From assembly GCA_021372375.1 (NCBI GenBank), contig JAJFUN010000178.1, positions 1-48,252 of the forward strand: DNA of 48,252 nt, in the 5' to 3' direction. Made by a program: the position numbers and the translations under genes. Below are positions 1 through 8,632 of the stretch, piece by piece; positions within the stretch are counted from its first letter, which is position 1; each line of letters starts with the position of its first letter. Source of the stretch: Pelosinus sp. GTDB lineage: Bacteria > Bacillota > Negativicutes > Propionisporales > Propionisporaceae. The notes below the pieces were generated by a model. That model saw only the letters and a program-made list of their open reading frames with translations. It made no database searches and was not told the origin of the DNA.

Positions 1-1095
1 TATCAATACCTCAAGCTGGTCAGGGTTATAGCCGAGTGCCGAAACAGCTGCCTTCATACGAGGGATATAACCATGATGGTCAGCGCCCCAGATATTAATC
101 AGCGTTTCAAAGCCGCGCTCAAATTTATTCTTGTGATAGGCAATATCTGCGGCCAGATATGTGGGTACGCCGTTATCACGAATAACCACCCGGTCTTTAT
201 CATCGCCGCAGGCAGTGGAACGCAGCCATAAGGCGCCTTTTTCCTCAAACATATGACCCTTTTCTTTGAAAACACGGCATACTTCATCAATAGCCTTACT
301 TTGATGAAGGATCCTTTCGCTAAACCACACGTCAAAATTAACATTAAAAGCGGCCAAATCTTCCTTTAAAGCGGCTAGTTTTTCAGTAAGCGCCAATTCC
401 TTAAAGACGGAAAGACGCTCCGCTGACGTCATTTTTAGATATTTGTCCCCGTCATGATCAATAATCCGCTGCGCAGTCTCAATAATATCATGGCCATGAT
501 AACCATCCTCTGGAAACGCTGCAGTCTGCCCTAATAATTCCAAATAGCGGGCCTCGACCGATGCAGCCAGATTATTAATTTGATTGCCGGCATCATTAAT
601 ATAAAACTCAGTACTGACATTATAGCCTGCAGCTCGTAAAAGATTAGCAAGTGCGCTGCCAACTGCCGCCCCGCGGCCATGTCCGACATGGAGCGGGCCT
701 GTAGGATTGGCGCTGACAAACTCAACCTGCACCTTTTTTCCTTTACCGGCTGCGGTATTGCCATACTGCTCGCCCTTTGCGAGTATTTCGGCAAGCATAT
801 TATACAGCCAATCAGGTTTCAAATAAAAATTGATAAAACCAGGTCCGGCAATAACTGCCTTTTCCAGCCAGTCTTCCTTTAACCTGGCCACAATAGCCTC
901 AGCAATGAGACGCGGGTTCTTTTTAGCGCTTCGCGCCATTTGCATAGCAAAATTGGTGGCGTAATCACCAAATTCCTTTTGGGGCGGCACTTCCAGCATA
1001 ATTGACGGCAGCTTGTCCGCCTGAAAAACGCCTTCAGTTATGGCAGCCTCGGCTGCTTTCTGTATTGAAGCCTGTAATAGTTCTCTTATATCCAC
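1..1095 (-). CDS. argS: Arginyl-tRNA synthetase, 3' part cut by the window edge
   Basis: Class I aminoacyl-tRNA synthetase that charges tRNA-Arg in the cytoplasm. The reading frame is open from a GTG at 1095 to base 1 (365 codons), so the C-terminal tRNA-binding part lies outside the window. The N-terminal additional domain (VDIRELLQ start) is followed by the class I signature HVGHG at about residue 137, preceded by FVSANPTGPL, which is diagnostic for ArgS. Later segments such as DNGVPTYLAADIAYH and NIWGADHHGYIPR also match the family. The GTG start is chosen because GGGAGG lies 9 bases upstream and the protein begins where ArgS proteins normally begin. The start overlaps the upstream DUF1934 gene by 62 bases, which suggests translational coupling. 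Confidence 0.97.
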   Translation of the reverse strand, partial: MDIRELLQASIQKAAEAAITEGVFQADKLPSIMLEVPPQKEFGDYATNFAMQMARSAKKNPRLIAEAIVARLKEDWLEKAVIAGPGFINFYLKPDWLYNMLAEILAKGEQYGNTAAGKGKKVQVEFVSANPTGPLHVGHGRGAAVGSALANLLRAAGYNVSTEFYINDAGNQINNLAASVEARYLELLGQTAAFPEDGYHGHDIIETAQRIIDHDGDKYLKMTSAERLSVFKELALTEKLAALKEDLAAFNVNFDVWFSERILHQSKAIDEVCRVFKEKGHMFEEKGALWLRSTACGDDKDRVVIRDNGVPTYLAADIAYHKNKFERGFETLINIWGADHHGYIPRMKAAVSALGYNPDQLEVLI

Positions 1096-1546
1096 GTTCC
1101 TGTTCCTCCCGTACCGTAATCGTCAGACTGTTGGCGCTTTGCCACTGACCATCTATTTCCAGATCATAGCGAATATCAATCGTACCCACCGTGCCCTGTG
1201 CTTCACTAAAAAAAACATCCAGTTTGTTGGTCATGACTCCCATTTTAATTACGCCATATGGCGTAATATATGTACTCAGGCTTTTTTCGCCTACCTTAAA
1301 CTCCTGTTTCTGCTCAATACCGCCCATACGCACCAAAGCCACCCGCTCAGGGTAAACCTTTAATGCTGTTGTAGTCTTTTCAAGCCCCGAAACAGCGGAT
1401 TCATGATAAATAATATACTCTACACCATTCTTTTGCCAATAACGGGCGGTTGTCGTTAGCTCAATGCAATTTTCTTCGCCATCGGCATCCGTTTGCGTAC
1501 CTGTGACCGTGACAAGTACATTATTTTCGTTCTTTTGCTCTATCAT
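1034..1546 (-). CDS. DUF1934 (YwiB-like) beta-barrel protein
   Basis: A 170-residue protein with the DUF1934 pattern: VLVTVTGTQ near the start, ELTTTARYWQKNGVEYIIYHES, then KVYPERVALVRMGG and a C-terminal beta-rich half ending in LTITVREE. Members are small calycin-like barrels of unknown function found directly upstream of argS in many Firmicutes, which is the arrangement here. The start has GGGGAAGAG upstream. The protein carries about 20 residues beyond the usual family end; these are translated from DNA that is also the argS ribosome binding site and first 20 codons. A good sigma-A promoter lies 32 bases upstream, so DUF1934 and argS probably form one transcript. Confidence 0.88.
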   Translation of the reverse strand: MIEQKNENNVLVTVTGTQTDADGEENCIELTTTARYWQKNGVEYIIYHESAVSGLEKTTTALKVYPERVALVRMGGIEQKQEFKVGEKSLSTYITPYGVIKMGVMTNKLDVFFSEAQGTVGTIDIRYDLEIDGQWQSANSLTITVREEQERGYKRTITGFNTESSRGCHN

Positions 1547-1577
1547 TTCACTCTTCCCCTATTAGACACATGAATAT

Positions 1578-1606
1578 ATTATATCCTAATATGCGCCCCT
1601 TGCCAA
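1578..1606 (-). promoter_or_regulatory. Sigma-A promoter for DUF1934-argS
   Basis: On the minus strand TTGGCA (1606-1601) and TATAAT (1583-1578) are separated by exactly 17 bases, ending 31 bases before the DUF1934 start codon. This is a near-consensus vegetative promoter. Confidence 0.75.
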
Positions 1607-1667
1607 TTTAATAATTAAATTTTTTAGGAAAGGCTGTTGAATACTGCTATTCCCGCCCCCTTATAAA

Positions 1668-1708
1668 CGCCGTAGCGCCGTATGAGTTCATCAGAACTCG
1701 CTACGGCG
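1668..1708. repeat. Nested inverted repeat after the DUF1934-argS promoter region
   Basis: Outer arms CGCCGTAGC (1668-1676) and GCTACGGCG (1700-1708) enclose inner arms GAGTTC (1684-1689) and GAACTC (1694-1699). The element lies between the SpoIID-like gene (starts 2795, ends 1785) and DUF1934. It could act as a terminator for the SpoIID-like gene, although no clean T-run follows on the minus strand. Confidence 0.5.
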
Positions 1709-1784
1709 CCTTGTCAGGATAAGGTGTTTGCACTGCCTTTCCCTTATTATTTTATTCACCTTTACCCCAAAAATGCATGTCCCC

Positions 1785-2795
1785 TTATGGCCACAATGTT
1801 TTTATTTCGACACCATTATAATAATGCTTGATAATTGCTTCTGCACCCCAGCCTTGCTGCGCATATGTATATGCTCCCCATTGGCACATGCCTATGCCGC
1901 TGCCCCAGCCAAGGCCCTTAAATAGAAAGGAATCCCCAGTATACGTCATTTCCGTAATCAGTGTTGAACGAAAACGGTCATAGCCCATGGCTTTACGGAA
2001 ATCTGCACCAAACATTTTTTTATTGCCTGCGCCAATATACAATATACGTCCGGATGGGCCTTTTTCTAGTATGGTAATATCAGCGGGATTCCCACTATAC
2101 CCAATGACCCCCGCCACTTCAGCAGCTGGAACCTTTAACTGCCACGCCTGTTCTTTAGGCGGTGCATTTTGAAAGCAAGTATCTGGAACGGGCTGGAGAT
2201 AAGGAGCTTCGCCCATAATTTCCTTGGGAAACCCTTCGTCTTTGGCAGCTGATATTTGTCCGTCACAAGAACTATAAATAGCATTGATTAAGCTATCACC
2301 GTACAACAAAGCTTGTCCCCTCGTACTCTTGATTGCCTGCCGTACCGCAGCATTGACTTTTTGCGGCGCATAAGCCTGCAGTTCTTCTTTGGCTGTACTA
2401 ACATCGGCATTGTGCAGTTTTTTTATGATGCCTGCCTGAATGGCGTGCAGCGTTAGCGTACGAGATACAATTGCCTGCGCCGCAAGTGCCTGACTTGGCC
2501 AGTGTGGTTCCATTTCCTGTGCAACCACACCTTCCAAATACTTTTCGAGCGGCATATTAGCAGCATATCCCTTATCGGCCAGCCAAACTGAAATTTCCGG
2601 TTCCTGCTGATACTTTTCTACCGGAAACCTCCCCTCGCCAGCAAGCGACTGTAAAGGCTCCTTAGGAGTCTCTTGTTCAGGCGGAGCCGTCGGCATAGGC
2701 TTAGAGGCAGGAGGCTTGAGGGCTATATAGAATCCCGTAGTCAGAACTAAAATGATAACAGCAGCCAGTGTGAATTTTTTGTGTTTTGTCTTCAA
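1785..2795 (-). CDS. SpoIID/LytB-domain protein, membrane anchored
   Basis: About 337 residues from a TTG at 2795. The TTG is preferred over the ATG at 2858 because AGGTGGGAGAA lies just before it, and the product then begins with a short basic stretch (KTKHKK) followed by one hydrophobic anchor (about residues 9-25), as expected for a signal anchor. A proline-rich linker leads to a SpoIID/LytB domain (about 75-335): LEKYLEGVVAQEMEPHWP, ALAAQAIVSRT, the YSSCDGQ loop and the C-terminal GLGWGSGIGMCQWGAYTYA motif. SpoIID is a lytic transglycosylase that trims peptidoglycan during engulfment. This gene is not next to spoIIQ or spoIIID, so it may be a paralogue acting on the vegetative wall rather than true spoIID. 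Confidence 0.88.
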   Translation of the reverse strand: MKTKHKKFTLAAVIILVLTTGFYIALKPPASKPMPTAPPEQETPKEPLQSLAGEGRFPVEKYQQEPEISVWLADKGYAANMPLEKYLEGVVAQEMEPHWPSQALAAQAIVSRTLTLHAIQAGIIKKLHNADVSTAKEELQAYAPQKVNAAVRQAIKSTRGQALLYGDSLINAIYSSCDGQISAAKDEGFPKEIMGEAPYLQPVPDTCFQNAPPKEQAWQLKVPAAEVAGVIGYSGNPADITILEKGPSGRILYIGAGNKKMFGADFRKAMGYDRFRSTLITEMTYTGDSFLFKGLGWGSGIGMCQWGAYTYAQQGWGAEAIIKHYYNGVEIKTLWP

Positions 2796-2863
2796 TTCTC
2801 CCACCTCGGTTATTAGTATGACCCAAATATGCCATACTATCCAGCCTAAATAAGTCATTTAAG

Positions 2864-4249
2864 TCACGGCATTTTTCTTCTGGGCAAATACGATATCTGG
2901 CTGCCCGTCTCAGCTTCCTTCTTTTCGATTTCGTTATATTTTTGCTTAAATCTAGTCACATTGCCGGCAATGGTACGCAGCGTTTTAATAAAAATATCAA
3001 TTTCCCCATAGTTGTTATACATACCAAGACTCAACCGCACAAGGCCCGGAAAGGGCAGTTCAGGATGCTTTTGATAATAGTGCAAATCCTTTTCCGTAAG
3101 CCCCAAGAGCTTTTCAACATAGGGATGGGCGCAAAAGAGGCCACTGCGTACCGCAATTCCCGCTTCATATGCCAGCATCTTAGCCAGCTCTGCATGATGA
3201 ATTTCCGGCAACACAAAAGAAATTATACCAATCCGCTCCTCACCTTTGGCCGCACAGCGATATATCTCAAGCTCATCAATTGCCTCCAGCTGCCTAAACA
3301 TATAATCAAACAGCATTTTTTCGTGCTCATAAATAGCCTGCATACTAATTTGCTCCAGCTTCTTTATAGCCGCGACAAGCGCTACAACCCCCATCGCGTT
3401 CGATGTTCCTGCTTCTTCTTTGTATGGGGCGGTATCCCACTCCACAAACTGATGGGAAACTAAATTTACCGCGCCGCCGCCTTTATAAATGGGCTCCTTG
3501 CCGGCAAATGTCTCCTTAGGGGCAATTAATATTCCAATGCCAAACGGCGCATACATTTTATGGGCAGAAAACACCAGATAATCAATATGTTCTTCACTCT
3601 CATACGGTTTCATATTTATGGGAAAATGAGGAACAAGCTGCGCCCCATCGACGAGCAGTTTGACCCCATATTTATGCACCACTCGGGCAATCTCATAGAT
3701 AGGATTTACGTAGCCTGTGACATTGGACGCGCCTGTTACGGCAACTAGCTCTACATTGCCCCGATATTTTTCCAGTTTATCCTCTAAATCAGTCAGGGAC
3801 AATCTGCCGCAGTCGTCCACCTTGATATAATCTATCTTAAATATGTCACGCCAGGGCAAGTCATTGGCCAAATGCTCCATACAGGTAGACAGCACAACCT
3901 TTTTCTTGGCATCCTGCAGCAAAGCATACGAAAGCAAATTGATGGCCTCAGTGGTATTTTTGGTATAGATGAGAACATCACGCTTAGCATCTGCCCCCAC
4001 AAAACGTTTGATAATACTGCGGCCTTCCTCATATACATCGGAGCAAAACATAGATTTATGCCCAGCGCCGCGATGAATGGACGAATACCAGGGTGCAAAT
4101 TCGGCAAGTTCCTGCATAACCGCACAAAGCGGCGGCGTTGTTGCCGCATTGTCAAAATTAATCGCCGTCACATATTCGCCGGAAAGAGTAGGCACTTTGG
4201 TATCTACACCAACTACCAGCTTTCGTAAATTTAAGTGTCGTCCAGGCAT
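2864..4249 (-). CDS. Class V aminotransferase / cysteine desulfurase-like protein
   Basis: A 461-residue PLP enzyme of fold type I. Visible signatures are INFDNAATTPP near the N-terminus, HRGAGHKSM, the TTEAINLL motif, the aspartate of LLVDGAQLVPH, and the Schiff-base lysine in SAHKMYAPFGIG (about residue 231). A cysteine in VRSGLFCAHPY (about 372) occupies the active-site loop position of SufS/CsdA-type desulfurases, so sulfur transfer from cysteine is possible; no suf or isc partner is nearby. GGAGG lies 8 bases before the ATG. The C-terminal 40 residues after the fold are lysine and glutamate rich. It ends 68 bases before the SpoIID-like gene and could be co-transcribed with it. Confidence 0.88.
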   Translation of the reverse strand: MPGRHLNLRKLVVGVDTKVPTLSGEYVTAINFDNAATTPPLCAVMQELAEFAPWYSSIHRGAGHKSMFCSDVYEEGRSIIKRFVGADAKRDVLIYTKNTTEAINLLSYALLQDAKKKVVLSTCMEHLANDLPWRDIFKIDYIKVDDCGRLSLTDLEDKLEKYRGNVELVAVTGASNVTGYVNPIYEIARVVHKYGVKLLVDGAQLVPHFPINMKPYESEEHIDYLVFSAHKMYAPFGIGILIAPKETFAGKEPIYKGGGAVNLVSHQFVEWDTAPYKEEAGTSNAMGVVALVAAIKKLEQISMQAIYEHEKMLFDYMFRQLEAIDELEIYRCAAKGEERIGIISFVLPEIHHAELAKMLAYEAGIAVRSGLFCAHPYVEKLLGLTEKDLHYYQKHPELPFPGLVRLSLGMYNNYGEIDIFIKTLRTIAGNVTRFKQKYNEIEKKEAETGSQISYLPRRKMP

Positions 4250-4332
4250 CTTTTAATCCTCCAGTCTGCTTATCACAGAATTTATATTTTATAGTATTCA
4301 CCAGCTAGGCGAAAGTCACTCTTAAAACTGCA

Positions 4333-4535
4333 AAAAAGGGGGCTGTCGCATTAGTAATATTTCTATTGCGAACAGCCCTTTAACTGTAATCCTACCTAAA
4401 AGAACTCCCTCCGGCGCTTTGCGCCACCTCCCTCAAGGATGGAGGCTCTTTATTTTAGTCTCCCTCTTCGAGGGGGATGTCGCGTTTAGCGACAGGGGGA
4501 GGCGTTTAAAGGCTTTGTGCAGCAGCCCCCTTTTT
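4333..4535. repeat. Dispersed inverted-repeat element, copy 1
   Basis: A 203-bp non-coding element bounded by perfect 13-bp terminal inverted repeats, AAAAAGGGGGCTG (4333-4345) and its complement (4523-4535). Its core (4403-4510) contains several small palindromes (GGCGCtttGCGCC, TGTCGCgtttaGCGACA) and is almost identical to the reverse complement of 27375-27481. It occupies most of the 355-base gap between the aminotransferase and the C45-like gene. That gap lies between divergent genes, so it is not simply a terminator here; it looks like a small non-autonomous mobile element. Confidence 0.85.
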
Positions 4536-4558
4536 GCTTTTTCACTTTTTAGTTAAGA

Positions 4559-4586
4559 TTGGCATTCCCGTTGAATATCATATAAT
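4559..4586 (+). promoter_or_regulatory. Sigma-A promoter for the C45-like gene
   Basis: TTGGCA (4559-4564) and TATAAT (4581-4586) with a 16-base spacer, 19 bases before the ATG at 4605. It starts 24 bases after the right end of the repeat element. Confidence 0.75.
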
Positions 4587-4604
4587 TAGGAAGGGGATGA
4601 AATA

Positions 4605-5930
4605 ATGCGCAGCTATGACAAAGGATATTGTTTTAAGCAGAATGGCTGGATATATCTGCATATTGAAGGTCAGCCCTATGAAAGAGGTTTTCAGCATGGC
4701 TATCTCCTAGCTGCTGAAATAGCTGAGGCTTTAAATGCAATCAAGTATTACATATACTTTACCACCGGTAAGCATTTTCAGTTTTTTGTGGCCCATGCCG
4801 AAAGAATGTTTAAGCCATTTCTTCAATCAACTGAATTTGAAGAAGAACTGCAAGGAATTTCCGCCGGCGCCCACAAAGCCGGTATACCAATATTCGTTAA
4901 AGAACTAGTGGCTTTTAACAGCTTTTTAGAGCTGTATGATTTCTGGTGGCCGTGGAAACAAAAACATTCCTCCGCCGAAAAAATCTGTATTAATAAATGC
5001 AGCGCCTTTATTGCTGCAGGCAAAGCCACCAAAAACAATAGCATCGTCATGGCTCATAACACGTGGTATGATTTTATCTTTGGACAAAACTTCAATATTG
5101 TAGCCGATCTTAAGCCATCTGCCGGCAACCGAATTTTAATGCAAACCATGCCCGGGTACCTGGCCAGTATGAGTGACTTTTTTCTCACAAGCGGCGGACT
5201 TGTTGGCACAGAAACAACCATACAAATTAACGATTATAACGAAAACGGCAAACCGGAATTTCTAAGGGCCAGAGAGGCTATGCAGTATGCTAGTACTATT
5301 AAGGAATGGGTAGAAATCATGGAAAAAGGCAATAACGGCGGACTTGCCAACAGCTGGCTGCTCGGCGATATCCGCACCAACAAGATTGCCCGCCTGGAAC
5401 TAGGCTTAAAGTATACTGATTTTGAACAAACAGAAAATAGTATATACACCGGTTTTAACGCCCCGGAAAATCCAGAGATCCGCAATCTTGAGTATGCGCA
5501 AAAGAATGATTATTTTGATATCCGCAGTGAAATCGGCGCCCGACGTGTGCGCTTTAGTCAACTTGCCAAGGACTATTACGGAAAAATTGATGCCGCTATT
5601 GCCAAAAAAATAATTGCCGATCATTATGATATCTATTTAAATACTGATAATCCTTCCAGTAGGACGATTTGCTGCCATTCAGACAATGACCGGGGAGAGT
5701 TTCCCTCAACGCCTAGTCCCTACTCGCTCCATGGCGCTTTAGACGGAAAAGTATTAGACACAATCCACCAAAAGATGCAGTTTGAGGCCAGATGGGGCAG
5801 GCCCTGCGGCATACCGTTTAACGCTGACGATTACCTTACAGCGCACCCTGAGTGGGCTTGGCAAAAAGATTATCTGAGAGATATGCCGGCAGAGGACTGG
5901 ACTATGTTCACTATAGGGATGAAAGACTAA
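4605..5930 (+). CDS. Ntn-hydrolase-like protein, C45 / phospholipase B-like family
   Basis: A 441-residue protein. The N-terminus contains [12 protein letters not shown], the helix seen at the start of C45 acyltransferases and phospholipase B-like proteins, and the middle contains [10 protein letters not shown] followed by [11 protein letters not shown]. In this superfamily a cysteine exposed by autoprocessing is the nucleophile, so Cys132 is the candidate. The expected reaction is amide or ester hydrolysis or acyl transfer; the substrate cannot be told. No signal peptide is evident, so it is probably cytoplasmic. AGGAAGGGGATG precedes the ATG. The stop codon overlaps that of the convergent MCP gene by four bases. 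No other gene shares the transcript. Confidence 0.75.
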   Translation: MRSYDKGYCFKQNGWIYLHIEGQPYERGFQHGYLLAAEIAEALNAIKYYIYFTTGKHFQFFVAHAERMFKPFLQSTEFEEELQGISAGAHKAGIPIFVKELVAFNSFLELYDFWWPWKQKHSSAEKICINKCSAFIAAGKATKNNSIVMAHNTWYDFIFGQNFNIVADLKPSAGNRILMQTMPGYLASMSDFFLTSGGLVGTETTIQINDYNENGKPEFLRAREAMQYASTIKEWVEIMEKGNNGGLANSWLLGDIRTNKIARLELGLKYTDFEQTENSIYTGFNAPENPEIRNLEYAQKNDYFDIRSEIGARRVRFSQLAKDYYGKIDAAIAKKIIADHYDIYLNTDNPSSRTICCHSDNDRGEFPSTPSPYSLHGALDGKVLDTIHQKMQFEARWGRPCGIPFNADDYLTAHPEWAWQKDYLRDMPAEDWTMFTIGMKD

Positions 5931-7645
5931 TCTACCTGAAACTTATTAACCTCTGCTTGCAATTTTCCCGCCATACCTGCTAAGGCCTGACTTGATGCAA
6001 CAATTTCTTCTACTGATGCCGCATGCTCCTCAGTTGCCGCCGAGACTGTCTGCGTACGGCCAACTGATTTTTTGCTAATTTCATCAATATTTTTCATGGA
6101 TGAAACAATTTGCCGGCTGCCTGCCGAGAGCTGCCCAATAGCCGCCGAAATCTCTGTAACCTGGCTTGATACATGGTTTACAAGGGCGGCGATTTCCGTA
6201 AAGCTTTGTCCGGCACCTGATACCACCTCAGCCCCCATTCTAACTTCGCGGCTGCCAGCTTCCATTGATGAGACTGCTCTGGCTGTTTCCGCTTGAATAT
6301 CTCCAATCATATCGGCAATCTGACTGGCTGCTTCTTTAGACTGCTCAGCTAGTTTTCGTACTTCTTCCGCAACTACCGCAAAGCCCTTGCCCTGCTCTCC
6401 AGCCCGCGCTGCCTCAATAGCCGCGTTCAGAGCCAAGAGATTTGTTTGTCCGGCAATGCCGGAAATAGTGTCGACAATTTGTCCAATTTCTTTGGAACGG
6501 TCGCCTAATTTGATCACCGCCTGGGCGGAAGAACTGACTGTCTTTTCAATACTATCCATTTGACTTGTTACCGCCCTAGCTGATGTAGCGCCTTTTTCAG
6601 CCGCGGCGACCGTTTTGGCTACATCGCCTGTTACCAAATTGGCATTGCCGGCGATTTGCTCAATAGCGGTAGACATCCCGACAACAACCGCAGCTGTTTC
6701 ATTAATAGCACCAGACTGCTGCTCAGCTCCCTCTGCCACATCGCCAATTGCCGTAGTTACCTGACCGGTAGCCTGCGCCGCTTGTTCCGCGCCGGCTGTC
6801 AACTGCTGAGAAGATGCGCTCAAATCTTCAGCTGTATGCCTGATATGCTTTACCAGTTGGCGCAAATTATCTGCCATAACATTAATTTCTTTACTTAATT
6901 GTCCGACTTCATCTATATACTCTTCCGCCGATTGATTACCTGAAAGATTGCCATCCGCCAAGCGCTGCACCTTGTTTACAAGCTCAGCGAGCGGACCTGC
7001 AATAAGCCGGGAAATCAGCCAGCCAATAACCAGAGCCAAAATAACCGCAGCGCCTGTCACCACAATAACAATTCGGTCACTCTCAACTGCCAGCTGCTTA
7101 CTTTTGGTATTTTCCGCAGTTGCCAGCTGACCGCTATGCTCTGCCAGCGCATCAAGCTCCTTATTTACAGCCGCCAAATGACTTGCGGCATTATTGGTAA
7201 AGTATGCGTACCCCTCAGCCTGTCTGCCGCTTGTGGCCAGATCCAAGGACTTTTGCCACTCGCTGCGATATGCTTTAGTCTCGCTCATTACTTTTTCTAA
7301 TGCCTCTTTTTCAAAAGCATCCAATTGGGACTCAGAATAATTTGTCAGCAGTTTTAAGACAATGGCTTTATGCTCATTAATCTGCTGCAAATATTCCTGC
7401 TGTTTGGCACTATCCTGACTGAGGAAAACCGACAAAGTCAGCACTTCATTAATTTTGCCTTCCGCTTTAACCGAGTTAGTCCACTGCACAGGCAGCAGCC
7501 GATTTTGATACATATCATCAACGCTGACCGCTAGCTTTCCTGTGGCATAATGACCGGCATAACCTACAATTGCCAAAAAGAAAGCCATCATCATAATTAA
7601 GCCCAAAATTTTAACAGAGGTCTTTACATTGCGAAACATCTTCAT
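5927..7645 (-). CDS. Methyl-accepting chemotaxis protein, 4-helix-bundle sensor
   Basis: About 572 residues. TM1 (about 10-30), an all-helical periplasmic four-helix-bundle sensor (31-190), TM2 (about 191-213), HAMP (212-265) and a long coiled-coil signalling domain with the conserved hairpin tip [21 protein letters not shown] and [14 protein letters not shown]. It transmits ligand occupancy to CheA/CheW. An in-frame GTG at 7654 overlaps the GAGGAG ribosome binding site, so the ATG at 7645 (8 bases downstream) is taken as start. The gene is transcribed alone from a promoter at 7757-7785 with a terminator-like hairpin in the leader. The ligand is unknown. Confidence 0.93.
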   Translation of the reverse strand: MKMFRNVKTSVKILGLIMMMAFFLAIVGYAGHYATGKLAVSVDDMYQNRLLPVQWTNSVKAEGKINEVLTLSVFLSQDSAKQQEYLQQINEHKAIVLKLLTNYSESQLDAFEKEALEKVMSETKAYRSEWQKSLDLATSGRQAEGYAYFTNNAASHLAAVNKELDALAEHSGQLATAENTKSKQLAVESDRIVIVVTGAAVILALVIGWLISRLIAGPLAELVNKVQRLADGNLSGNQSAEEYIDEVGQLSKEINVMADNLRQLVKHIRHTAEDLSASSQQLTAGAEQAAQATGQVTTAIGDVAEGAEQQSGAINETAAVVVGMSTAIEQIAGNANLVTGDVAKTVAAAEKGATSARAVTSQMDSIEKTVSSSAQAVIKLGDRSKEIGQIVDTISGIAGQTNLLALNAAIEAARAGEQGKGFAVVAEEVRKLAEQSKEAASQIADMIGDIQAETARAVSSMEAGSREVRMGAEVVSGAGQSFTEIAALVNHVSSQVTEISAAIGQLSAGSRQIVSSMKNIDEISKKSVGRTQTVSAATEEHAASVEEIVASSQALAGMAGKLQAEVNKFQVD

Positions 7646-7700
7646 ATCAATCACTCCTCAGCTTGCTAGCATTTCTCAGGCTTTGCCCTGAAAATAAAAA

Positions 7701-7727
7701 ACGCCTTCACAGTCAACGTGAAGGCGT
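7701..7727 (-). terminator. Intrinsic-terminator hairpin in the MCP leader
   Basis: ACGCCTTCAC (7701-7710) pairs perfectly with GTGAAGGCGT (7718-7727) around a 7-base loop. On the minus strand the stem is followed by a run of T. It lies between the promoter at 7757-7785 and the MCP start at 7645, so it would terminate the MCP transcript unless read through. It is either an attenuator or the leftover terminator of a lost upstream gene. Confidence 0.75.
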
Positions 7728-7756
7728 CATTGCCATTTCTTTTAATTTATAAGTCT

Positions 7757-7785
7757 ACAATAGCAGAGAATTATACACATGTCAA
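7757..7785 (-). promoter_or_regulatory. Probable sigma-A promoter for the MCP at 5927-7645
   Basis: Minus strand TTGACA (7785-7780) is a perfect -35 box, separated by 17 bases from TATTGT (7762-7757). A TATAAT also occurs between them, at 7775-7770, but at the wrong distance from the -35 box. Confidence 0.6.
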
Positions 7786-7867
7786 TGTATTTTGTTTTTA
7801 TTTAATCTACATTTTACAATTATGTCCTTTCGCACTGTGCAAAAGTTCCTGTTTTCTCAAGCACAGA

Positions 7868-8032
7868 GGAAGCATCCGTCCACTAGTTGCAGCTCGCCGA
7901 AGTTCTGTTTATGAGGCACTAGAAAATAAACTTATGAATCACCAACAGTTAGCTGATATTCTTGCTCTTGATTCTTCCCGTATTTCTCAGCTATATAATG
8001 AATTTCAAGCTTCACTTTTAGTAAACAATTAG
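7868..8032 (+). pseudogene. Helix-turn-helix-like gene remnant
   Basis: The plus frame ending at 8032 reads ARRSSVYEALENKLMNHQQ then LADILALDSSRISQLYNEFQ, which has the look of a helix-turn-helix (ADILALDSSRISQLYN), and stops soon after. Upstream residues do not resemble a protein and there is no good ribosome binding site, so this is taken as the tail of a lost gene. Source family not recognised. It opens a stretch of broken genes that continues to 8866. Confidence 0.35.
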
Positions 8033-8129
8033 ATAATTCATGTCTGACACCAAGCGCCCCCCTCGGCGCTCCGCCCTCATCGTCACCTCGTATCCCGTAC
8101 CTCCAAAACCCCTTTATGCATGTATCTGG

Positions 8130-8305
8130 CTCATAGAGGGATTAACAGAGCCACCTACTGCTGGTGCCGAATACGCCAACTCACAACCGCATTTTCGAAG
8201 AAATCGAGTACGCCATGCGCATTATGTGAAAAATCGGTTGTCCTATTATTGATGTTACCAGTAATAGGTGTGAAGAAACTGTCACTAGAATACAAATATA
8301 TCTAG
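8130..8305 (+). pseudogene. Fragment of pyruvate,phosphate dikinase regulatory protein
   Basis: Frames pieced together read GLTEPPTAGAEYAN, then after a frame change RIFEEIEYAMRIM, an in-frame TGA, then KIGCPIIDVTSNRCEETVTR ending IQIYL and a TAG at 8305. This matches the C-terminus of the PpsR/PSRP family (DUF299), whose members end with EIEYAM..MRKIGCPVIDVTNKAVEET. That enzyme is the bifunctional kinase/phosphorylase of pyruvate,phosphate dikinase. The N-terminal two thirds, including the P-loop, are absent. One frameshift and one nonsense codon show that the copy is dead. Confidence 0.7.
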
Positions 8306-8320
8306 CGGGGGGCGAACGAC

Positions 8321-8455
8321 ATGACTGAACACCTATTATTGGAGGTAATAAGCGGTTTAACAATTTGGATTCCTCGTGATGCACTAGGTTATTTAATTAT
8401 TGTGTATTTTACAATTTACTTCACGGATATGATTAATAAGAGACATAAAAAATAA
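8321..8455 (+). CDS. Small hydrophobic protein, 44 residues
   Basis: ATG at 8321 preceded by a G-rich Shine-Dalgarno-like stretch (GCGGGGGGCG), encoding MTEHLLLEVISGLTIWIPRD then a hydrophobic segment (ALGYLIIVYFTIYFT) and a basic end (NKRHKK). One transmembrane helix is likely. No family recognised. It lies between the ppsR fragment and a broken phage primase gene, so it may be a remaining small gene of a decayed prophage or plasmid. It could also be a chance frame. Confidence 0.45.
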   Translation: MTEHLLLEVISGLTIWIPRDALGYLIIVYFTIYFTDMINKRHKK

Positions 8456-8477
8456 GTATAAACTGCGGGAGAGGTTA

Positions 8478-8582
8478 ATGGATAAATTAGATTTATTGCC
8501 ATTACTTGAATACATCGATCCTGCATTTCTTTCTTATCAAGAATGAGTTAATGTGGGCATGGCCCTAAAAGAAGAAGGATAG
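8478..8582 (+). pseudogene. N-terminal fragment of a phage-type DNA primase/helicase
   Basis: ATG with GGGAGAGG upstream begins MDKLDLLPLLEYIDPAFLSY then QE, TGA, VNVGMALKEEG, TAG. Phage and plasmid primases with the PriCT-type domain read YIDPA.LSYQEWVNVGMALKEEGY at this point, so the TGA replaces a tryptophan codon and the TAG a tyrosine codon. The sequence loses similarity afterwards. It is a dead remnant of a mobile replication gene. Confidence 0.7.
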
Positions 8583-8632
8583 TCTTGCCTTTCTCTCCCT
8601 TCATCGCGTAGCTTTATTGCCTCAATACCAAA

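Noticed and set aside
679-882. Plus-strand open frame inside argS
   Set aside because: It lies antisense to clear ArgS motifs and has no family resemblance or ribosome binding site.
4383-4520. CRISPR-like array suggested by several short palindromes in a row
   Set aside because: The palindromes differ from each other and there are no regular spacers; the stretch is one dispersed repeat element with an inverted copy at 27375-27481.
7630-7730. c-di-GMP-I riboswitch upstream of the MCP, suggested by GGGCAAAGCC
   Set aside because: The short GCAAAGCC-like word lies after the terminator, the rest of the conserved motif is missing, and the leader before the hairpin is too short.
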